Of a DNA stretch of 64,000 nt, positions 11,750-22,400 are shown one piece after another. The notes below the pieces were generated by a model. It was not told the origin of the DNA. It did not search any database and was given only the letters and a program-made list of their open reading frames with translations. Each line of letters opens with the position of its first letter. The first letter of the stretch is position 1. Origin of the DNA: Ooceraea biroi (Eukaryota; Arthropoda; Insecta; Hymenoptera; Formicidae). The stretch lies in contig NC_039514.1 of assembly GCF_003672135.1 (NCBI RefSeq), positions 1,860,001 through 1,924,000 on the forward strand. The letters run 5' to 3'. Both the position numbers and the translations under genes were made by a program.

Positions 11750-12592
11750 CATAGACGTATATAATAGACTGCGCGCTCTTACGGGCGAGCTGAAGACGAC
11801 AGAGAGAAATGGAAGTAGCGCTGCGGTGGTGCTCTCTCTCTCACTTATAATCGAGAGTGGGGGGAAAGTGCTTGGAGGAGACAGAGGAGAGAATGGCTGC
11901 GTTCGGCAATAGGAAAGGCGTGAAAGGGGAGGCTTGCGGAATGAAGTCCTAAATCAAAGGAGCGCAATCGCGCATTACGCTCTCCATATAACAAATAAAA
12001 TACAACTATTATGAAATAAGAAATATATAAGATTGAAGAATGTAAATATAAGGCACAAATGTAAAATATACTTTTCTTTATTCTCCTGACTATAATTACG
12101 CTACAAAATAGTTATGGGTGATACATAATGTTTGTAATCAAGATGATTATATAATTAACGAGACTGTAAAATACGAAATACATTTTTTCAATCGAATAAC
12201 GCAATGCATCAAAGCAAATAAGATTGATTTCTCGATAAGAGCCAATATAATCATGCTCAAATGTGGTTATACTAGCCAATTCAGACAATGTTTCCTCAGA
12301 CATTTCTTCATTATTGTTAACTGTATGTTTTAATAATTGTGTATTATCTTGCACCGTAGTTTGCTTGTGTTGGAACAATGGAATTAACGTGAGTTACAAC
12401 TTTCTTGTAATTCTGTGTAAATTAACGACAGCTTGACAACTACTGCGACAGTGTGAACATTTGATGGCATTGGCCATCCCCACCACGACGTACATTAAAC
12501 AGAGATAGCACCACCGCAGCTATTGCTCTCTCTTACTAATCATGTCTTCAGCCTTTCTCATGGGATGGCGCAGTCTATTATATAAGTCTATG
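11750..12592. mobile_element. MITE-like element 2, related CATAGAC ends, 8-bp TSD
   Basis: 843-bp element of the same family as element 1, which lies only 34 bases to its left. The terminal 25 bases (11750-11774 and 12568-12592) are inverted with one mismatch and start CATAGAC, followed by a TATATAATAGACTGCGC block. Subterminal blocks such as CTGAAGAC and GCTGCGGTGGTGCT are also inverted. The identical octamer GATTCAAC flanks both ends (11742-11749 and 12593-12600). The AT-rich middle has only short open frames with no transposase similarity, so it is non-autonomous. It shares the word GAGAGTGGGG with element 1. Confidence 0.9.
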
Positions 12593-12600
12593 GATTCAAC

Positions 12601-12995
12601 GACGAGTCGGAATTTTTTTTTAAATCCAGTAGTACGACTCAATAATGGAGCACTTGTAATTTTCATTGTCCTTTTCAGATAGTCAATTGGAGAAAGCTTT
12701 TCTTTATTTCCTTCATTGTATATATTCAAAGCTCATTAAGTATTAAATGCGATAAAATTTCATAATTTAGGATTGTTAATAAATATGATGAATAATGCAT
12801 TAATAATTAACTACTTCACGCAGTTTCTTCTTTCGTTTGCGACTCAGTCCCTGCAAAGAATTGCGCAAGAAACTACTGGAAAATTGAGATTATTCAGCGA
12901 TTTAGCGTTATCACAGGGTCGTAACCCGAACCATCGGCAATATTTTGATATTTCAGAGTCCCCCATTCAGTCATACTCTTTACATTGCTGCAAAG
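12601..12995 (+). promoter_or_regulatory. PGRP upstream region
   Basis: About 400 bases between the transposon-like element and the PGRP start codon. It should hold the promoter and 5' UTR. No clear NF-kappaB (Rel) site was seen by eye. The nearby insertion of element 2 means part of the ancestral upstream sequence has been displaced. Confidence 0.35.
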
Positions 12996-14194
12996 ATGCT
13001 GTCGAGAGTCTGTCTCGCACTTTTATTGCTGCTCCCTGCGAGTCTTGCTAGTAAGGGACTCTCTACTTTGAAATACTTGATATTTTGGTGCTTCTCACAA
13101 GGCTTCTGAATTAAATATCTTTGCAGATGTCGAATGCCCCAAAATCATCGGAAGGACGCAGTGGACTTCCACTCCCGCCGGTGCTGTGAATTATTTAATT
13201 ATACCGATACTCTACGTGGTGATACATCACACAGTCACCCCCGAGTGCAATTCTCGTCAAGAGTGTACATCCCGCGTCGATGGGATCCGCGGCTACCACA
13301 TGGATGATCTCGGCTGGGACGACATCGGTTATTCGTAAGACATGTGCGATTGTAGTAGCTTATTGGCTCTGGCCTCTGGTCATGATCATATTTTTTTCGA
13401 TTATATATCGCTCATTATTGCATTTTTCGAAACTTTAATGATAACGCCGAGATTATTTGCAAATTGGAAAAGATGTTCTTAACAATTTCATGGTCCTTCT
13501 TGGTCATGCTTTTTAAGCTTAAATAGATATAAGAATAAATAATCATTTTAGAGTGAAAAAGACTATCTCTATTAAATATTATTGTCAATTATTTAGAAAT
13601 GTTATCCACAATACAATATAGCTTCCCTGCATTGTATGCATAAAAACGAATATAATGTTAAAGTTTAAGGAATTATAATGTTAATGATAATATTAAAGAG
13701 AGATATATGTATATGCAAGAAAAATCAATCGTTTCCTTTTTGAAGCTTCTTGATTGGTGGTGATGGAAATGTATATGAAGGATGTGGATGGACACGCGAG
13801 GGAGCACATACTTACGGATACAATAAGAAATCCATCGGTATAGCTTTCATCGGAAATTTTCAGAGTAAGTCGATCGATAAATTAAATTTAATTATTTGAT
13901 TGGCAACGTATTTGTATATATACATATCATCATGTATTATATCTTTTATTAGATGTTTTCGATATGACCTAATTTTGTTTTATAATTTAGCAATTCCCAT
14001 TTTCCTATTTAGACAAAGACGCTAGTCAGGAAATGTTAAACGCTGCGCATAAGTTGATCGAATGCGGCAAGGATCAGGGTATCCTTCGAAGCAATGTACG
14101 GGTCATCGGTGCGCGGCAGGTGAGACAGACATCCAGTCCCGGGAATCAACTTTATGAACAGATCCAAGATTGGTCTGAATGGAGCAATCCTTAA
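12996..14194 (+). CDS. PGRP: Short secreted peptidoglycan recognition protein, non-catalytic (187 aa, four exons)
   Basis: Extracellular pattern-recognition receptor that binds bacterial peptidoglycan and starts Toll or Imd signalling in insects. Exons 12996-13050, 13127-13334, 13746-13864 and 14013-14194, phases consistent, stop TAA. A hydrophobic signal peptide (about residues 1-18, LLLLLPASLA) precedes one PGRP/amidase-fold domain that fills the rest. Visible family marks are CPKIIGRTQW, VIHHT (52-54), the Cys59/Cys65 pair, DDIGYSFLIGGDG, VYEGCGW, GAHT and SIGIAFIGNF. Amidase PGRPs bind zinc with two histidines and one cysteine; here the second histidine is Ala161 (GARQ instead of GHR) and the cysteine is Ser169 (TSSPG). 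Two of three ligands are lost, so it should be a receptor and not an enzyme, as in PGRP-SA. Toll versus Imd assignment is not settled. An ATTAAA at 14243 is the likely polyadenylation signal. Confidence 0.96.
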
Positions 14195-14364
14195 GTACAA
14201 GTATTTGGAATAGGACGACGAATAGAAATGGGCTTCGATCAGATTAAATGTTACGTTTCGAGTAAGATATTTATCTTTAATCTTTAAGCCAGTGACTTTT
14301 TTAAAATTTAAAATATGAGTCTTATTTTTTTACAAGGTCTAAATATGTTTTAATTACATTTTTT

Positions 14365-14779
14365 ATGAGGGAGAAAAATTTGATTTATATACTTATCGCA
14401 ATATTACTTGTTGCTCCATTTCTTAGTACGCATTGTTTAAAGCAAGTCTTAAACATAAGGTTTCAACAGAACGAGAACTGCTATAATTGTCGTGATTTAT
14501 GTAATATCGTGTCAATTGGCAAAATTAATAAAAAATATGACGAATGTAAGAGACCGCAAGAAATGTACGTCGATATTTCGAGGTAATAGTTTGTGTTTTA
14601 TTATATTACCTTTCTAGCGAGAAGTCCAGCTCCTGGTCTAATATAAAAAAGAAAGATCTTAACATACGTATGTTAACGCATTAACATTTTTCAGAAAAGC
14701 GCATGTAAGCAACGTGGAAATAAATCGTGGAGAGTGTGAGACGAATTTAGGAGATGGAACGGTGTGTATGACATCGTAA
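14365..14779 (+). CDS. Possible small secreted cysteine-rich protein (100 aa, two exons)
   Basis: Not recognised as any known family. Exon 14365-14582 ends in AG|GTAATA, and exon 14695-14779 follows acceptor TTTTTCAG; joining keeps the frame to a TAA stop and gives 100 residues. The N-terminus is a good signal peptide: a charged start followed by a hydrophobic core at about residues 6-20. After it come six cysteines (39, 42, 46, 61, 87, 97) in the pattern C-x2-C-x3-C-x14-C-x25-C-x9-C, suggesting three disulfides; Cys24 is near the expected cleavage point. An AATAAA stands at 14889, about 110 bases past the stop. It lies only 170 bases after the PGRP stop on the same strand, which could mean a linked transcript or a close promoter. 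Support is structural only, and a chance open frame cannot be excluded. Confidence 0.45.
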
Positions 14780-14888
14780 CGTATATCAATTCTTCTATTC
14801 AAGTTTCTTTTTTTTTCGATTATTAGGAGATCACGTAATTACTAATATACAAATGATACATTATCACCGAGAGTTTTCTCTTACACAG

Positions 14889-14894
14889 AATAAA
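14889..14894 (+). terminator. Candidate polyadenylation signal for the small secreted gene
   Basis: AATAAA about 110 bases downstream of the TAA stop of the two-exon candidate gene. It is in the right place and orientation, but the region is AT-rich and chance matches are common. Confidence 0.35.
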
Positions 14895-14899
14895 TATTG

Positions 14900-16275
14900 C
14901 GCATTAGCGGGTTTTCTCAAGAATGACGCAATCGAGCCGTGCTTAAGTTTTTTTTTTTTTAATCATAGTTATTATTTTATCGTTAATATCCATATAATTA
15001 TCAATAACTACAGTAAAACACAAAACAAAAAAAAAGGATAGTGTGATATCTGTACATTCTCCTTAAATGATTAACATAAACATTTTTTTGTTATACCAGT
15101 AGCCTACAAATAGGAAGAAACTAAATCATAATATTCACAGATATTTTACAAGATAGACGAGGCCCGTCAGCGGGCGCACGCGTCGCGAAACACAACGGCG
15201 CAGAGAATACGCGATCCTGCGCCTACGCGAGCACGTGACTAACTGCAGAAGAAAGAGCGGAGAGGAGAACGCAGCACTTTCCGTGAAAATAAAACGAGAT
15301 GCGTTGCGCGACACGTGCGCGCGCTCGCGCCTTATGTACTTATTCATTAGCTATAATATATACGCCTTTCTGTTTCTTTTTTATATCACCTTACTCGCTC
15401 AGTTATACCTCTACACTGTACATATCCACAACTCATCCTTTACACTGTACATGCACACGCTCCGCGAGTATTTGCGCTGCCTTAAAGTAATTGCATCTCA
15501 AGGATGAACAGAATAGCGGTCACTGAAATGATGCATCACCGGAAATAAAAGTAGCGAACTCATTGAAATGCCCGGTAAAACGATTCAAGTGTCGAGTTTT
15601 CCCGAATTATTGTGCGCGCAATTTTTATTCGGCAATACTTTTAACAAATATTGTTGGAAAATCGAATTTATTGGTTCATTAACAGAAGGATAGAACTTGG
15701 CGGAAGTATTTTCTAAACCTTTGATTTAATTCGTCGTTAATTAACGAAATTAAAACAAACGAGTGCACGAGTGCATTTTGTTCATCCGTGATACCTTCGC
15801 ATGAGGATTACTCTCTAGAGGCATGCGCCCTACGCGCAGTAGCATATAATTATCGTAAATAGATAAGTTCCTTAATTTATTTAAAACGTTTTTTTGACGG
15901 CTTGGTGTGATATATTGTAACCTCTCTGGTCTATACACATAAGCGCATTTATTATTTCGGACACGAATGCTAAAGAGTCTATGAGTCGTCGCAAGACGGA
16001 ATCAAGGGATGGGGTATGAAGGACGGGTATACACCTAGAGGGAATGGACAAGCAACGAATGGTCATGTCATATTCCAACAAACACATTCCATTCGCATTC
16101 GCGTTTGTTCATTCGCTTAGGTATATCCATCTTAAACGGGATGGAAGTGTACGGAATGGGGCGGCGTCAATGGTCAATGAGATCAGCCATACTAATTTCC
16201 AGTATGACAAGTAAGCCCCCATTTGTCCTTAGATGTGCGGATTGGTATGCCCTAGCTAGCCTGTTGTTGTAACGT
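14900..16275. other. Intergenic sequence, no gene seen
   Basis: Mostly AT-rich with a GC-richer block at about 15160-15330. Open frames are short and without recognisable domains. TTTATT words at about 15623, 15665 and 15948 read AATAAA on the minus strand and could end the spen 3' UTR, but nothing decides between them. Confidence 0.4.
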
Positions 16276-16445
16276 TAATAATAATTAATAGCAGCGGTAA
16301 TAGTAGTGATAGAATAGTAGTAGTAGTAATAGTAATAGTAGTGGTAGTAATAGTAGTAGTAGTAGTAGTAGTAGTGGTAATAGTATAGTAGTAATAATAG
16401 CAATAGCGATGGTAGTAGTAGTAATTAATAATCATAATAATAATA
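16276..16445. repeat. (TAG)n/(TAA)n microsatellite
   Basis: Imperfect trinucleotide repeat dominated by TAG, TAA and TGG units, with the purest run near 16345-16375. It grades into an ATT/AAT-rich tail. Confidence 0.9.
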
Positions 16446-16892
16446 TTAATAATTATAATGAGATAATTGTAATGACGTCCGTGATTATCGACGTTGCCAG
16501 AGTCGACCGTTGAAATAAATTAGACGAAACACACTATATGAGATCGGTCTTCTCATGTAAGATTACATTGCCGTCCAATTCGTTTCATCCGCGATGTATC
16601 AAAACTGGTGCACTTGTACCGACACTGATAACACTCTGGTGATGATATATCAATAGTAATCATAATATAATCGTAATAAAGAATAAGAAGTAACATTAAA
16701 AACTTTTCTTTTAATTTACGCATTGCTCTAAGAATATAATAATAATAATAAATGATTCACTCAATGCGTCATATCTCTCTTGCTGTGTCGGAAATTGTTA
16801 TTATAATACACTAACATCGCAAATGGATAGACCTACAAATAGAACCGCAAATCCTACTCGGGTAGCCCAACTTCTCTCGCTATCTGCGCTAG

Positions 16893-16897
16893 AGAGG

Positions 16898-16928
<31 letters not shown>

Positions 16929-16964
16929 AAAGAGAGAAAGAGGGAGAGAAACAGAGAAGAAAGT
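16893..16964. repeat. (GA)n tract
   Basis: Purine-only GA/AAGA repeat, including an uninterrupted GA run at about 16895-16920. It is roughly complementary in inverted orientation to the CT tract at 17034-17101. Confidence 0.9.
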
Positions 16965-17033
16965 CTAACATTATAATTTACATTCTAATTCGATATGACC
17001 GGTGGCAGCAAAGCAGCAACGGAGCAGCAATCT

Positions 17034-17101
17034 CTTTCTCTCTCTCTCTCTCTTTCTTTTTCTCTCTTTCTCTCTGCTTTTCTGTCGCTCTTTTTCTCTC
17101 A
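17034..17101. repeat. (CT)n tract
   Basis: Pyrimidine tract of CT and TTTCT units, about 70 bases after the GA tract and able to pair with it. Confidence 0.9.
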
Positions 17102-17115
17102 ATATAATATAATAC

Positions 17116-17117
<2 letters not shown>

Positions 17118-17165
<48 letters not shown>

Positions 17166-17184
17166 ATATACATATACATATACA
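17118..17184. repeat. (TA)n/(CATA)n microsatellite
   Basis: About 34 bases of pure TA repeat followed by alternating CATATA units. Confidence 0.92.
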
Positions 17185-18082
17185 CAAAGCACATCACATA
17201 CCGCACGGATCATTAGTTGGGCACCCCTTATACAATTTTATGTTTTGTTTCTGTTTCTCTTTACGCAGTTATATTTATCGTTAAATACTTAAAATCACAG
17301 TAGTTATGCCCTCAGTGGCTCGCTTATAATTTACCATTATTATACACAGTTTACCATTAACGCTTAAGCCTCACTTAAAATAACTCGTGTCATAATAGTC
17401 ATAGGATACATTAGCTCCATTTTCTAATCTTTACTTCGTGAAGTGGACTTGTCCAACGGGTCTAGAGCAACGGGTTATTTACTGTTTTCCCCTAAGAGGA
17501 AGGTGAGTAGCGGGTATACGTCACGAATCGAAGGTCTTGTCTGAAGGCTGGGGTTGTGCCTGACCCGCTTGTCAGAAAGACCAAGAGTCATGTCGGTCGA
17601 TCCCACAAACGTTATCAGTAATTGACGCAAGTGAACAAGTCGTTCAAAAGAAAAAAACAAAGAAGAGAAAGGAGAAAAGAAATGATAAACGAGCTTGCCT
17701 GCGTGAAATTCATCGAAGGGAGACACGCGCGATAGTACTAACGCATTAATCGTGCTAGCCTCCCTTCACCGCACAACCACGTGCCTTGCTTTAGGCCTAC
17801 GATCTAAAGTTCGGCTTCACCGCCGAGTTCCATTTGATTGTCACTGATACAACTCCAATTCAGGAGCTTTAAACGTCATCTTGAACGTGTCATTTTGAAT
17901 ATTTTCAGGTTCCTCCTTCTTTCTTTCTCTTTCTCTCTCTCTCTCCTTCTCTTTCTGTCTGTCGCACAGCTCTGCTATATATATCAAGAGGAGACTCCAG
18001 GCTTCATGCCATGTCTAAGCGCCGTACGGTGCGCAAAGACAAGAAATGGGTACATCATGATCCAGCAGACGAGTGATCGGCC

Positions 18083-19426
18083 TCAAACCGTAGCGATGAC
18101 GATTAGTAAGTGTGCGATTTTTGCAACACGATGAAGAAGGTCCGGCGCGATCCTCGCCAAATTTTCGTGCGCGAAGTCACAAGACGGGAAAATGTGAACG
18201 ACATATGCCGGCTGAAATACAAAACATTTGTAACATTACTTTTTATTTGTGTTATTATTCAAAGAAAAAAAGAGAAGACAAAGACAGAAGATAGATACAA
18301 ACGAGAAGGTAAACTAAAAAAATAATCGCATATACTCTCATATATTTAATAATAATTTTCTCTTACCTGTTGCGATCCGGGTGCAGCAATGTTTACAATT
18401 CCAGCAGCTTGTTTTTGTTGGAGATACATGATAAATCCTGTCTGAAGATTTTTGCTTTGTTGCAACACGTCTACTTCGTCACGGCCGCAAGGTAACGCTA
18501 GCAGCATGCAGTGTTCATTGTCAGTCTGAAAAACGTTAAATAACACATTAAGAAATTGTCAATCCTCATTTCGCATTAACATAATTAATGTATTAAAACA
18601 ATCTTCAACCATTGGAACGTAAAATTCAGTCGTAGTGAAATCATGGCATGTCCTGCCATACCTGCATCTTTCTTGCCACACCCTCGACTTGGGTCTGTTC
18701 CAGTCTCATCCTTTGAGCTATTCTCAACGGTGGGGTGGAGCCATCACTGTTGCACGGAAGACTGTCCCTGGCTACGTTAGGATTGCCGAAAACAAAGTGC
18801 ATCTGTACCGCTGCTTGATCGTTCTTGAGGGCCAATAAACCTTGCCACATGACTGGATAACGTTGGAGCAACATTTGAAACGTGTCTGCTTGCGGTGGCA
18901 CCTGAGAAGCATATGGCGGTGGTGTGACGACCTGATGTTTCCTACACCTTTCAGGCGTGGTGGCTCGGACCATTTCGGGTGGTGCCTCGCTGGCAGCCAT
19001 AGGATATTGAGAACGCAAATGCGCAGGTGGTGGCTCGTAATAACTCGCTCGAGCACCAGCTGGTGCTCCGGGCAACGATGGACTGCCTGCGTTATACTGC
19101 GGCGGAGGTGGTGGCAATCTCACGCCACCGTGCAACATGTAAACTTGAGCAACTTGAGGACTGTCAGTAGTACGATCTTGGGGCGTCCTCGTTCCTCGTC
19201 TCAATTCCAACGGCGGACTGTGACTATCTTCTATGCCAGTCTCAAGCTTCGGGTCCAAGGGTAGATGTGGAGATCTCGTTCCTGGAATGTGATAGGCTAT
19301 CCGAGGTGCGGTCAATGCTTCCTGCTGCGCACGCAGATACTGATACTGCAACATCTGAGGGTGCAAGTAATGGGGTGGCAGTTCACCACCGCGAGTCAGT
19401 CCTCCGTAATGATTGACGACTTCACT
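18083..19426 (-). other. spen: spen last three exons with the SPOC domain
   Basis: Exons 19426-18662, 18525-18367 and 18211-18083. After a Pro/Gln/Tyr-rich lead the SPOC fold starts near YPVMWQGLLALKND and continues with VQMHFVFGNPNVA, LRIAQRMRLEQTQ, GVARKMQ|TDNEHCMLLALPCG, GFIMYLQQKQAAGIV and, in the last exon, AYVVHIFPSCDF to the stop. SPOC binds phosphoserine peptides of SMRT/NCoR and RNA polymerase II and carries the repressor function. Sequence is close to fly and human throughout, so the domain should be functional. Confidence 0.97.
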
Positions 19427-22400
19427 CTGAAAAATTATGCATAATTTATAATGATTTATATCAATATCTAAAAGCTGCGTTAGAACAAATTGTACCTCTT
19501 AAAACAAATTAAATACAAGGCGTTTTACTAAAATAATATTAGAGAATATTTTAAAGTAAATACCTGTGAAGTATTAACGTGATGATGGGCAGGTGGAGGT
19601 AATGGAGGACTTTGGGTGCGATGCGGTGGGACTAGACCATACTGACCCCCTGGTGGAGTAGCACCTGTACTTCCATGCTAATCAAAACAAAGTAGAGTTA
19701 GTGTATTCAACGTAATTTCTTACGTACCCTTAGTAACTCTAAATTATTTTATCTCACTCAAAGAGCGCATGTTTCTCAAATCGTAATATTTATATGCAAA
19801 TATCAATAAAACAATGAGGTGTAATGCTTACCAATGGAGCCTCGTACGTCGGCATTGGGACGCTACGTGTCTGCGGGCTCGCAGTTGGTACCATGATGCA
19901 ACTGGACATTGGTACTTCCACCTTCTGTGGTTCCATTCCAGCGGTCTGCAACGAGAATGTCAAGATATTGATCGAGATCTATTCTTACTTAAATACTATT
20001 AAATTGAATTTGTTTTGTGCATTTCATTAATGCATACGTACAGGAGCTTTCGGTGGTCCCGGTGGTCGAACATTGCTTACACCAGTTGAGATCGGCTGTG
20101 GATTGACGAGATGCGGTTGCGTCGGTTGACTCGCTACCGTCCCAGTTACAACAGGCGGAACCACGGCCTGCAATAGGTGCGTCTTTGGATTGAGCGGGTG
20201 AGGTTGGCCATTGATGCCCTTGAGAGCAGTAGGCTGCGAGGTTGGCTGATGAATCCTCGGTGTTGGAGCGGTGACGCTCACGCTGGCGGAATGCGCATTT
20301 ATCGGTATTTTCTGCGACATGTTTACTATTGTCGATGTTTGCTGCTTGGCGGCGGCTTGCAAAAGATGCTGCTTAGGATTGGGTGGTACTCCAGTGTTAT
20401 TAAGTACAGGAGACATGGGTTGGCCTTGTTTCCCATTCGATGGAACTAGTTGTGCCGCTTGCTTTGCACGCGGGCTTAAACTAGGGGACACGACTCTGCC
20501 AGGTGGTATTTGTAAATTGAGCCCTCCCTGTATCGTTTGCGCAGGCGATTTGATGATGTTCTGCACTATCGTTTGATTGGGCAGACTCGACGGCACAGGT
20601 TTCGTGATGACAACCTGCTGTTGAGCGGAAGTTACTAGCTTGCTGGCGTTCAACACGTGTGCTTTCAGACTCGTTGGTTTCGTTTGCGAGGAGGAGGTGG
20701 GCACCGCTTGTGCCGTTGCAACGACTGGCGTGGTCGTCGTCGTTGTCGCGGTGATAGTGGTGCCTGTTGTCGAGGATGGCGCAACGGTAATGGTAGAGGT
20801 AACTTGTACTGCCGGGGATTGCGGTTTCGTAATTACGCTAGTTTGCGGTTGGATTTGCTGAGTCGGTGCCGGTTGACTAGATGTGTGCTCTATAATAGGT
20901 TCTTTCTTCGGTTCTGCTGGGACCAGCGGCGAGTTTTCGGGAACGGGTTTCGCACGTGGCGTTTCACTGCTCGCCGGATTCGCGCTGATCAAACCGCCAC
21001 TTCGAGATTCGCACAGTATTCTATTGGTAGTTTGTGCCTGGCCGGATGACGTAGATACTGGTATATACTGGCCCTCCTCGGATTCCCTCATCGGTATCAG
21101 CATTCCAGTAACTGGATCGATCAACGTCATCGGCTCGTGTGATACCGCCTTTTGCGGCGCTGGTGCAACAGCCTGAGCCGGTTCCTCTGCTTTTGGACTC
21201 TCCGGTTGAATCAATTTTGGTTCCTCTTTGTTTGCAGTCTCTTGCGGTATCGTGGTTGCTTCCTTCGTCTTCTCTTCACCGCTATCGTCGTTATTTTCAG
21301 ATGTTCGTCTTGTCGCTTTACGATTGCCTCGAGGCGACTTACGTAGTTCCGTTAGCGGTACGGCAGGTTGCTGTGTCGTGGGTACATTACGCGGGACATT
21401 ATTATGCCTGGTACTTCGTCGGGTAGCGTGAACGTTTCCGGTGCCACTACCGGCTAATCCCTTATTTACAGGAGATCCACGGACAACGTCCTCGATGACA
21501 TCATCGACAGTGTTGCGACTGCCGTCTCTCTCTGCTAATCTTCTGGATTTTCTCGTATTGGCAGCCGGAGAAACAAACTCCTCCGGTGGTATTTCCTTAA
21601 CTGCAGCCACAGGCGTAGCTGGCTGCGCATTGGGTCCAGTCACGTTCGGTCCGGGAGATTTAATAGTGAGAATAAGTCGCGGACGACCAGCGTTATCCTC
21701 TTCGCTGTCGTCGTGGAACTCGTAAACGTCAGCTGGCAGTTTATTTTTCTCAACATGGTGCTTGCTACCTCTGGGACTTCTCCCACCTCGTCTGTGCGAG
21801 ACAGCATTCGCATTTCTGCCACGTCTGGTGGTAACTCCACCGCGGCTGCCGCGTCTTTTCGTTCTGCCGCGACGGCTCCTCGTGGACTCGTTCTCACATA
21901 CTTCGATAATCTCATCGTGTTCGTCCGTGGACACGAAGTTCTTCTTGCCCTCACTCTCCATCGACTCGTCGAACCAATCTGATTCGTTCTTGCTGGTATC
22001 GTGCGAATCACTGTTCATACTCTCAGTCTGCTGACCCTCATCATCGGCGTCATTACCCTCACCGTCGCATAAAGCATCGACTTTTTTTATGACGCTCTCG
22101 ATGTTCACCTCTTTCGCGGACCAGTAATCGCTGTCTTCTTTGTTGTCGGTTGGATCTTCCTTGGAATCGATCGCCAGCGGATCCGTACTCGGTTCTTTCA
22201 ACGGATCTTCCATCGGTTCCTCGTCCAACTCCATTTCATCGGTATCTTTTGCAGAGTCTTCTTCCTTAACTTCATTCACAGGTTCCAGTTTTATGGGAGT
22301 TTCCGTCTCGAGTTTCGGTACGATCACATCGGCAGCTTCGACCTTAGGAACGCATGGCGCAATCTCCGTCTTGATTACTTCTTCTTTTTCTTGTTTCGGC

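Noticed and set aside
12112..12378. Small frame inside transposon-like element 2
   Set aside because: No similarity to transposase motifs. The element is AT-rich there and too short to be autonomous.
18842..19264. Plus-strand frames under the spen exons (also many at 20-31 kb)
   Set aside because: They are antisense shadows of the spen reading frame, with compositions imposed by the real gene.
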